In this document: one piece after another, positions 56,532 through 64,000 of the stretch
Position numbering within the stretch: the stretch's first letter is position 1
Layout: each line of letters begins with the position of its first letter
From: Cordia subcordata
Lineage: Eukaryota; Streptophyta; Magnoliopsida; Boraginales; Cordiaceae
Length of the DNA stretch: 64,000 bases
Direction: 5' to 3'
NCBI GenBank assembly: GCA_028554755.1
Contig: JAPTOF010000026.1
Span: 1,550,001 to 1,614,000, forward strand
The notes under the pieces: model-generated
Database searches by the model: none
Told to the model about the DNA's origin: nothing
Seen by the model: only the letters and a program-made list of their open reading frames with translations
Program-made: the position numbers and the translations under genes

Positions 56532-57115
56532 CTAACTTACACGCTCACACGTACTTGCATGCACTAACACACATACTACCATACACTTAGACGTACTAAC
56601 ATCCGTTCTCGCACGGACTAAGGCACACACACATCGTTATACGTAATAATACGCATACTCACACATACTTACACACTAACAGATACACTCATGCACACAC
56701 TTACACACACTAACCACATACATACGCACTAACACACATAATCATGCACACACTAACATGCACAAACCACATACTCACACAATTACATGCACTAATACAC
56801 GCACTCATGTACACTTACATGTACTAATATACACACTCAAGAACACACACTCATATGAGTACTAACACACATACTAACTAATACACACTTTTTACATGCA
56901 CTGACACACATTCTCACATGTACTAGTGCTCGCTTTAGCGCATACTTTCATGTACTACTAGTTTTGTTCAAACACATTCACATGCACTAACACACTCACA
57001 TACTCACATACACTAACACATATGCTCATGTAAACACTTCCATGCACTAACCACAAACTCATATACAACTGTGCTAACCACATACTCGTACACACTTACA
57101 CGCACTGCCCACACA
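56532..57115. repeat. Degenerate ACTAACACACATACTCACA minisatellite
   Basis: About 580 bp of irregular units built on CACTAACACA(C/T)ATACTCACATG, with frequent ACACAC steps. The same array type flanks the MITEs in modules B1 (53690-54105) and B2 (55385-55765), so all three stretches are probably one original array split by insertions and duplication. Confidence 0.82.
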
Positions 57116-57506
57116 GTCGCAATAAAGCACTCCCAGATTGAATTGTCCAATTCTTGTGTTTGCATGCACTTTAGATGTCACATTTGGCACACAATTAACA
57201 AGCAGCATTTTTCCAGTACTACCACACATCCAAGAGCCCTATTCTTCTTACATTATTTTATAAACACAGTTCACTTGTTGTTTATTGCTTTTGGGTGTTT
57301 TTGTTCAAGTTTTCGGTTCTCTTTTAGCGAATGTTACTTCTATTAAAAAATCAGTATTATCACCCCTGTTTATTGCATTTTGTTGTTATTTGATAGTACC
57401 TTTGAAAAGATTTAGCAGCACCAACTTAAAAATAACTATGATAATAGTACTAACTCAAAAATAATTACAAAACCACCACAAATATAAAATAATTGCAATG
57501 AGTATC
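57116..57506. other. Intergenic; no gene
   Basis: No recognised domain; the open frame at 57071-57346 begins in the minisatellite. At 57430-57500 an AATAATTACAA(A/T) repeat begins, which continues right of the inserted element at 58041-58070. Confidence 0.45.
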
Positions 57507-57814
57507 ACTAATGTTAGAATATATATGGTATTACATATATCTATTGTATTACCTAATTTATATTTTCCTTTGCTAGGGTTTGTCATAAGCCCGATTTTGA
57601 CAAATTTTATATCGTCGGAATCGTCTCAACGAGTACTATCTGATGGTAAGGTGAGTGTAGCCTTTTGATGGTTAGAAAATTTTCAAAACAGCAAAAAACA
57701 TAACGATGCTGTTACAAAAAAAAAAAATAATATTTGTGAAAAATTCTTGATTTTTGTAGCTTGATGATGTGATTTCAGTGGGTAATGACAGTGGCACAGG
57801 CTACCTAGATGGTA

Positions 57815-57826
57815 GCTCTGATACCA
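57815..57826 (-). promoter_or_regulatory. Primer binding site
   Basis: The minus strand reads TGGTATCAGAGC, the canonical plant Copia PBS, directly next to the LTR end. Confidence 0.85.
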
Positions 57827-58040
57827 TGTTGGAATGGAAACGAGAAGCCATGAAATCGAAATAGAGACAAGAGAAATATTTACAAGTATATGTATTATTC
57901 ATCTGTGCTATATTACAAGCTGTACATATGATTTATTTATATAGACAAAACTTGTCTTGACCACCAAGACAAACCTTAGCAAAGGAAAATATAAATTAGG
58001 TAATACAATAAATATATGTAATACCATATATATTCTAACA
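57827..58040 (-). repeat. Complete Copia LTR within the fold-back element
   Basis: Begins TGTTAGAATAT and ends CCATTCCAACA on the minus strand. It includes the TATATAAATAAAT promoter-like box and is related to 2393-2597. Confidence 0.85.
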
Positions 58041-58045
58041 ACTAA

Positions 58046-58480
58046 CATAAAAAATAATTACAATAGCACCACTGGTATAAAATTAAGTACTAGTACTACA
58101 CTTCTTCGGTTCTTCATTTCCTTCTCACAGGGGGGTTCTTCCTAGACTGCCTAGCATATGTGATTGTGCATTGTAAACAATGTGGATGTTGAATTTCTAC
58201 TTGTGGCATGCAATCTTGAATTTGAGACTGAGACTGATTGTTTGCTTGTATCACATCACCTGAGTCACGACGCTGAGTCTCTGACTGTGTTATGCAAGCT
58301 TGAGTTTCTATGTCACCAGTATGAGTCTTTACTTATGTCATGTAGCCTTGAGTTTCTCCTTGCCTCATATTTGCCTCAGTATAACTACCAAGATCCTCTC
58401 CTAAACACCAAAGAGATAGGTGACAATTCTCTGACATCACAGTGGTCTACAGAAGAGGAAGGCCCAGTGGACGATGACGG
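58046..58480. other. No gene recognised
   Basis: A 106-codon plus-strand frame (58164-58484) has a loose internal repeat (LV-x2-C-x-LEFL) but no known domain. I do not call it a gene. Confidence 0.4.
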
Positions 58481-59210
58481 ATGAATGCGCAAATATGTAG
58501 TAGATGTGGCACTGAGACATATGCAGTATATAGCGTCGATCACTCTCTAGATGTCCTAACGGAGGCGCTTCTGCAATTGGTACCATCCTTTCATTAAATT
58601 CTTTGTGTGTATTGAGGAGATCTAGCAATCTCGTAATAGCCACATGAATCTCCGACAGCATAATGTGCGATATCTGCTTCAACAAATTCCTGATATAGCG
58701 TAGTTCATCATCTTATCACATAATTATAGTAACATAACATTCATCATCTTATCACATAATTATAGTAACATAACATTCATCATCTCATCACATAATTATA
58801 GTAACATAACATAGTCATATAACCAATCTTGTATAGTATTTAAGTCATTTATAAATATAAATTAATAATAATAATTAAAAAAAAAACCCTGACTGCTTTG
58901 CCAAGTAGTGCTTCAACTAGAGTCAAGTATGGAAACATGATACCTCTATATCACGTCATGTATGTAATAGAATGCTCTATATTAGATGGAACAACTAGCA
59001 AGATACGATTACTACATTTCCCCTATTCATTCAAGTATGACTGGAAAGCCTTTCGCCAGCTACGTTTCTTAAACACCTTGAAATCTATCTTATGGAGATC
59101 GGGATCATACCTACAAGGAGGTAGGATATCCTGTTGCCATCCAATTTTCGCATTACTCGCTTGGGATCATGGTGCTCTACTACATGCATACATATTAATG
59201 GCACAAAAAT
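58480..59210 (-). pseudogene. Plant mobile domain (MAIN/PMD-type) transposon relic
   Basis: The minus strand at 58940-59160 reads GWQQDILPPCRYDPDLHKID, then SWRKAFQSYLNE, stop, GKCSNR. It continues with HSITYMT, stop, YRGI, the typical end of the plant mobile domain (family form: GxQQxIPxPC...W...Y...W..R....YMxWYRxI). A frame change just upstream splits the RVMRKL and GWQQ parts. A C-terminal helix-like frame (58437-58685) may be its tail. A 36-bp triple repeat interrupts the region. The domain occurs in transposons and in MAIN-like host proteins; here it is dead. Confidence 0.65.
58705..58812. repeat. Tandem repeat, 36 bp x 3
   Basis: TTCATCATCTTATCACATAA plus the next 16 bases repeats exactly at 58705, 58741 and 58777, with one T/C change in the third copy. 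Confidence 0.95.
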
Positions 59211-59214
59211 AACC

Positions 59215-60258
59215 TAAACGTCTTTGCCTACAGCGTAGTACACCAGTAGTGTAGCTAAGAACTGATTTGAACTTTAACCACAGTTTGGGCTAGGTTCTAT
59301 TCTTACGTCAAGGAGACTGCAGTCTCCTATAGTGTCTATGTGGTCACTTGGTTCCATTACAAAACCTTGCAAAAGTGGGTTCTTTCCTTGCCCCGAACTC
59401 AGTCGAAGGACTTGTATTATATGGACCACGGACTATCCAATTGTATTAAGCTAACGGTATGCAACACTCAGCTTGCCACAGCTTAAAGATCGAAGATCCA
59501 ATTGAATCAAAATAATGATTAGGATAATTTCCTGGTAGTGAGGTTTGTTACCGTGGATAAAATTTACAAAGAGCTCACGATAACCACTCTTTTTGAACTT
59601 TCAATAATATCGTAAAGCTAATTACAATGAAGTTGTTTAGGTCGTAAAGCGAATCACAATGAAATTAACTAGGCTATAAAGTGAATTAAAAAGAAAGTTA
59701 TGAGAATCTAAGCCGTAAAGTGAATTACAACGAGAATTATGAACAACTAACTAGGCCATAAAGTGAATTACAGCAATTGATCCGATGAGGTACGGCTAGG
59801 CTACGACTAAGCTACAGCTAAGCTATGACTAAACTAGATTTAGAGCTAAGCTATGAAGAGCTAGATAGATAAAATAGGATAAAGATGTGGTAGTTCTGGG
59901 ACCCTTTCTAAGCTTCGATTTGCTTTTATTTTGTTGGCTCTCGAGATTTCTCAACGAATTAACTTGATTCTAGAGTCACACTAGGTCGTGGGGTTTAACT
60001 TTGATTCTCCGTAGATTCTCTCCCAATCTTGCTTTGCAATTTACGCCGCATGTGCTTATCTTGACTTGGTCTTTCTTTTGGAAATCTAGTGCATCACAAT
60101 GTATTATTTTTTCCCTTTAAGCCGTGTGACGACCGCTTTAGCCTCCTAGGTTACATGTTCAGCCTTTCTTCGCCTTAGCTTCCTGGCCTCACTCAGCCTT
60201 TACTCTCTCTCTTGGCCTATGAATCATCGGGCTGCAATTTTCAGGTTTAAGCAATAGT
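59215..60258. other. No gene; degenerate short tandem repeats
   Basis: At 59605-59780, (C/G)(C/T)(C/A)(A/G)TAAAG(T/C)GAATTACAA-type units recur about five times. At 59800-59870, CTA(C/A)G(A/G)CTAAGCTA-type units follow. An 18-bp perfect palindrome lies at 59311-59328. No coding domain. Confidence 0.5.
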
Positions 60259-60830
60259 TTGATAGGGATGTTTAGTGCATCTTCTATAGTTCCTCAGAAC
60301 ATGCTATTGAAGGATCTACACACTCTCAATATAGAGATGCAACATTTGCTCTCAAGGTATTGGTTTTATATTTATTTGCATTTGATGAAAGAAATCATGG
60401 GGATTACTAATATACTTTGTCAAGCTTTAAAACAAAAATCTCAAGATATTTTAAATGCAATGCATATGATAAAAGTCATTAATGCAAAAGTTGATAAATG
60501 TTGGTTAGGGAACTCTTTTGGGCAATGCAACATCATTTTGTTTGCATCAGAATATACAAGTGAATGGTACGAATGCTTCTTATTCTATCATCCTTTGATC
60601 TCATCACTAAATGGATATTATAGAAGTGGAGTATCCTTGGGTAAACATATTTACAGGTGCTATGATCAACAATTACAAGAACTAAATAGTAGATTTAGTG
60701 AGCAAGCAACTAAGCTTCTTATTGTTAATATAGCTTTAGATTGTAGAGATGGTTACAAGTTATTTGCAATTGATGAAATATCCAAACTTATTGAAAAATT
60801 TTATCCATTTTATTTTTCTTAGCAAGAAAT
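60259..60830 (+). pseudogene. hAT transposase relic (TTF-type zinc finger family, C-terminal part)
   Basis: A frame of 187 codons carries ILCQALKQKSQDILNAMHMI, the segment before the hAT dimerisation part. The C-terminal block follows: HIYRCYDQQLQELNSRF, LLIVNIALDCRDGY and IEKFYPFYFS. This matches the C-terminus of plant TTF-type zinc finger/hAT proteins (DUF4371 group). The N-terminal zinc finger and catalytic region are absent, and the frame between 60480 and 60650 looks compressed, so the copy is partial. Confidence 0.78.
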
Positions 60831-61209
60831 GGTTCATCTTATTGGAGATTAATCACATATAATCTCAAATAAATATAAAGAAACTAATAAGAAAACATGC
60901 CTACAAATATATTGTACTTGTATTATTGATCATATGGCAAATAATAAATAATTATTCCACAACCTAAAAGTCCTTTTCTATTGCAGTAATCTTCAAGTTG
61001 TGTTTTATAGAGAAATAGTAGAGAGTGTGTCGAGAAAAAATTGAAAGAGAGAATAAAAGAGTAATAAAGACACGACAACTTCTCTTCTTATAATAATCAA
61101 TTGTATTATTTGATACATCTCCCTTTTTTAACTTCTATAAGCAATTATCCGTTTTTATTTAGGTCAAGTTGACCCATCATGAGCGACCAGACCCAAAATC
61201 TATTATCTT
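60831..61209. other. Intergenic; no gene
   Basis: AT-rich sequence without a recognisable feature. Confidence 0.5.
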
Positions 61210-61214
61210 CTACT

Positions 61215-61645
61215 TGGTAAAGTGTTATTTCTCCCACATAGAAAGTTCATAAGATCCAAGACCACTTAATAAGATCCTAGGGCACTCCCTATATTAACCA
61301 AATTATTTTTTATGATGGAACACCAGTGATTCTTCACATGGTATTAGAGCCCAGTTTACGGGCCAATTATATTTGTCCACGTGTGACCCTTCTTTTTCCA
61401 CATGTGATGTTCTAATTTGTCTACGTGTGACCTTTCTTCATCCACAAGTGATGTTCTAATTTGTCCACGTGTGACCCTTTTTTCAATTATTAAATCAGGT
61501 CACATCTGAGAGGGGAGTGTTAGAGGGTTATTCCTCCCACATAAAAAGTTCATAAAATCCAAGACCACTTAATAAGTTCTTAGGCCAGGCCTATTCCTCA
61601 TATTGACCAATTGATTTTTATGATGAAACTTTAGGATTCTTCACA
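61215..61645 (+). mobile_element. TRIM (terminal-repeat retrotransposon in miniature)
   Basis: A 431-bp element. The 5' LTR (61215-61338, 124 bp) and 3' LTR (61518-61645, 128 bp) share TCATAA(G/A)ATCCAAGACCACTTAATAAG and end GATTCTTCACA. A PBS TGGTATTAGAGC follows the 5' LTR directly (61339-61350). A polypurine tract GAGAGGGGAG abuts the 3' LTR (61508-61517). The flanks CTACT (61210-61214) and CCACT (61646-61650) match in 4 of 5 positions. There is no coding capacity, so it would depend on enzymes of another element. Confidence 0.85.
61375..61490 (+). repeat. 44-bp minisatellite inside the TRIM
   Basis: GT(C/T)(C/T)ACGTGTGACC(C/T)TTCTT starts at 61375, 61419 and 61463. Two full units and one partial unit make up most of the internal domain. 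Confidence 0.85.
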
Positions 61646-61650
61646 CCACT

Positions 61651-62255
61651 TGCCTATGATAGGCTTAACATAACTCTTGCTCTTCTCTATACTACATTGT
61701 TTATACAGTCTAATAGGTCGTGCGACCAACATACTTCGAGAGCTCCTTCCATATATTTGTTAGGAGTATTTAACTGCTTGTATAATAGGACATGTCAATA
61801 GAGTAGTTCATGTATGCCATACCTAGATCATCAAGTCACAATTGTATTTCACGCAAATCTCATCAAATCATTATTAACTTATTGTATCCATAATTATAAT
61901 ACACAAGTCAAGATAATCATAATTGGTCGACCAGTGAATACAACTTGGAAAATTGTGACCCTAACAACAAGAATGAATTTTCCCTAAGCTAAAATCTCTT
62001 AATCCTAATCTAGTTCGTTTTTATGAAATACCCCACTAGATTGAATCATTCATGACCATTGGTAATACTCCAAGATAACAAACACTGAACAAGATCTCAA
62101 GAAACAAATGGGGTCTTTAAGGGTACTAAAGTTCCAAGGTCTCACACAATAAAAAGTTGAGATCTTTACTTTCATTTCACTAGTTATCAGTTTAAGCACA
62201 CATAGTATGAAATATGTTAAGAAGTAAACTTGATTCATTGAATCTAGACAATATT
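61651..62255. other. Intergenic; no gene
   Basis: I see no domain in any frame between the TRIM and the next Copia LTR. Confidence 0.5.
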
Positions 62256-62589
62256 GTGAAAGTTTTTAATGTAAGAAAATGAAAAGATAGGAGCTTAATA
62301 TGAGTAAATTGTGAGGAGATGAAAGGTGAAAGGTTAGGAGTTATTATTATTGCATAAATGAGTCTTTAATCTAGTGTCTTCCATTTGTTAGTATAACTAG
62401 GAGCTGTTTCTAGTCATTTGCATCAAGCAAAAAAGGCAATAAAACAAATATTGTACGAGTGTGTAAGCAATAGAAGTGTTGATTGAGTTGAGAAAAGTTG
62501 AGTGTTCTTCTCCTCACTTCCTCCTCTTATTAGTTTTTTACTTTATATTTACCCACTACGTAACAAAGTGGTATCAAAGCCACTTACAA

Positions 62590-63515
62590 ATGGCAGCAAT
62601 GAACATAAGTGGAGCTTTTCCTATTCCAAAGCTTGTGAGGGACAACTATGAACGGTGGAGCATCCTTATGAAAACATTTCTTAGTGGCCAAGATGTTTGG
62701 GATGTTGCAGAAGAAGAATATATGGAATTGGAAAATCTGGCTGGTACTAGGCAAGCTATCAAGAAGGCGACGAAAGATGCTAGGATGAAAGATCAAAAGC
62801 TCTTTCGCTTATTTAACTTGGTGTCGATGAAAGTATCTTTAAGAAGATAGCACAAGCCACCACCGCAAAGAAGGCATGGGACACTTTGGAGAATTCTTTT
62901 AAAGGCATTGAGAAGGTAAAAAAGGTACGGCTCCAAAGTCTTCGAGATGAGCTTGATTCTTTGCAAATGAAAGACTCTGAATTAGTCTTTGATTATATTT
63001 CAAGAGTTCTCTCAGTTGTCAATCAATTGGAGAGGAATAGGGAAAAAATAGAAGAAAGTCGAGAGATCGAAAAAACCCTTTGATCTCTTGATTCAAAATT
63101 TGACTATGTTGCTGTTGCCATTGAGGAGTCTAATGATACTAAAACAATGACCGTCGATGAGGTCTTAGACAAATTGCAATTCTAAAAGGACAAGATCAAG
63201 AAAAGAAACAAATAACTTGTTGAGCAAGCTTTCTAGGCGAAATTGAATATTGGTGACAAGAAAGACGACACCAACAAAAATCAAGATGGCCGTGGTAGAG
63301 GTCATGGTAGAGGCCGAGGTGGACAAAACAACAATAATGATTCAAGTGCAAAATTTCGACCATCAAGAGGATGAGGTCGAGGAAGAGGAGGGTATAATCA
63401 GCGACAGAACAAGAGAGATGTTGAGTGCTATAATTGCCATCGATATGGGCACTACTCCTGGGAGTGTCGAGATGAACACAATGAAGAAAATATGAAGGCC
63501 CACTATCCAGAAGAA
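62590..63515 (+). pseudogene. Copia gag relic (DUF4219/UBN2 plus CCHC knuckle)
   Basis: Starts at ATG 62590 with MAAMNISGAFPIPKLVRDNY and continues with ILMKTFLSGQDVWDVAE and a WDTLENSFKGIEKVKK segment. LQSLRDELDSLQMKDSELV follows. A Gly/Arg-rich stretch (GRGRGHGRGRGG, about 63292-63325) and a CYNCHRYGHYSWEC knuckle (about 63427-63470) come next. Frame changes at about 62820-62850 and stops near 63082, 63183 and 63233 break the gene. Confidence 0.9.
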
Positions 63516-63539
63516 AAGAAAGATGGTGATGGTATTGTC

Positions 63540-64000
63540 TTTTTGGCACACTATGGAGTAAAGGACGAAAAGGAAGAGTTGTGATACCTCAACACAGGTG
63601 CCAACAATCACATGTGCGGCCACAAGCATATGTTCATCGAGATGGATGATTCAGTTACTGGAAATATCACTTTTGGACACATGTCAAAGATTCCAATCAA
63701 AGGTAAAGGCAAAATTTTGATTCAATTAAAGAATGGAGGCCATCAATTTATTTCTAATGTTTACTATGTTCCTGAGATGAAAACAAATATTTTGAGTTTG
63801 GGTCAATTGTTAGATAAAGGCTATGATATCCAAATAAAGGAAAAAAGCCTTTATCTAAGAGATGATAAAGGAAGCTTAATAGCTCATGTCCCAATGACAA
63901 GTAATAGAATGTTCTTATTGAATATCCATCTTGGTGTGGCCAAGTGTTTGAAGGCATGTTGTGAAGACCAATCTTGGTTATAGCATTTGAGACTTGGATA
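63540..64000 (+). pseudogene. Copia protease relic and start of pre-integrase
   Basis: The active-site box reads YLNTGANNHMCG where the family has LDTGASNHMCG, so the catalytic Asp is Asn (codon AAC at about 63591). Downstream are ILIQLKNGGHQFISNVYYVP and the TNILSLGQLLDKGYDIQI segment, both standard for this domain. The following frame stops at 63981, then runs out of the window at a HLRLG segment of the pre-integrase domain. Confidence 0.87.

Larger units (their letters stand above)
57512..58040 (-). mobile_element. Fold-back Copia derivative ending in two inverted U3 LTR termini
   Basis: The minus strand gives a complete 214-bp LTR (58040 down to 57827), an exact PBS (TGGTATCAGAGC, 57826-57815) and about 225 bp of leader. 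It then joins at about 57589 to an inverted copy of the first 77 bp of the same LTR (57512-57588). Both outer ends therefore read TGTTAGAATATATATGGTAT. The 529-bp unit is flanked by ACTAA on both sides (57507-57511 and 58041-58045). LTR and leader match the element at 2150-2597. No coding sequence remains. Confidence 0.85.
62256..64000 (+). mobile_element. Ty1/Copia retrotransposon, 5' part (truncated by window edge)
   Basis: Order on the plus strand is a probable LTR (about 62256-62565), PBS-like TGGTATCAAAGCC (62569-62581), gag with zinc knuckle, protease, and the start of GAG-pre-integrase at the window edge. The LTR start (TGTGAAAG) is chosen only by its TG and distance and is uncertain. 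Stops within gag make it non-functional. Confidence 0.85.

Noticed and set aside
58164..58484. 106-codon plus-strand frame with a loose LEFL repeat
   Set aside because: No family recognised and flanked by transposon debris; probably chance or old repeat.
1..64000. CRISPR arrays, bacterial operons or phage systems
   Set aside because: Repeats seen are tandem, transposon or microsatellite in nature. Gene style, LTRs and MITEs show a plant nuclear genome.
1..64000. tRNA or rRNA genes
   Set aside because: I found no cloverleaf or A/B-box pattern I could support. The TGGTATCAGAGC-type hits are retrotransposon primer binding sites.

Overview
The window looks like nuclear DNA from a eudicot plant. 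The evidence is strong AT bias, a PLS-class pentatricopeptide repeat (PPR) gene, a plant half-size ABCG transporter, and plant-type transposable elements (Copia/Sirevirus, L1-like LINEs, hAT, PIF/Harbinger-like MITEs, MULE, TRIM). The species cannot be named from sequence alone. Only two protein-coding genes look intact. One is an intronless E/E+ PPR gene on the minus strand (19115-20848). The other is an intronless ABCG5-like transporter gene on the minus strand (47756-49666). Almost everything else is decayed, nested mobile DNA or AT-rich intergenic sequence. All domain and family calls come from reading the sequence; no database was searched.

Layout. 1-2597: 5' half of a minus-strand Copia element (LTR, PBS, gag, protease relic, integrase) running off the left edge. 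3587-4682: probable solo LTR with a 6-bp target duplication. About 4800-13500: a minus-strand LINE split by a plus-strand LINE (6793-12651) that landed in its endonuclease domain and left a 16-bp target duplication. 13800-18560: FAR1-like, LINE ORF1 and simple-repeat debris. 18570-19022: Copia gag fragment ending about 90 bp from the PPR stop codon. 20849-29645: AT-rich DNA with MITEs, two hAT-type elements with 8-bp target duplications (one may carry a captured gene fragment) and a roughly 1.3-kb tandem duplication, one copy of which holds a 1294-bp MITE. 29651-39396: a full-length but dead Sirevirus-type Copia with about 1.37-kb LTRs and an extra ORF in the env position. 39397-45000: tandem repeats, a possible Gypsy LTR and a MULE transposase relic split by a Sirevirus-like LTR. 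47756-49666: the ABCG gene. 49982-57115: MITEs, a duplicated A-B module with A inverted, and an ACTAACACAC-type minisatellite. 57512-58040: a fold-back Copia derivative with two U3 LTR ends. 58480-60830: plant-mobile-domain and hAT transposase relics. 61215-61645: a TRIM. 62256-64000: 5' part of another Copia running off the right edge.

The two genes are functionally unrelated: organellar RNA processing and membrane export. I found no operon-like, CRISPR or defence-type system. The most unusual structures are the U3-U3 fold-back Copia derivative, the TRIM with an internal 44-bp minisatellite, the LINE-in-LINE insertion, and the third ORF of the Sirevirus.
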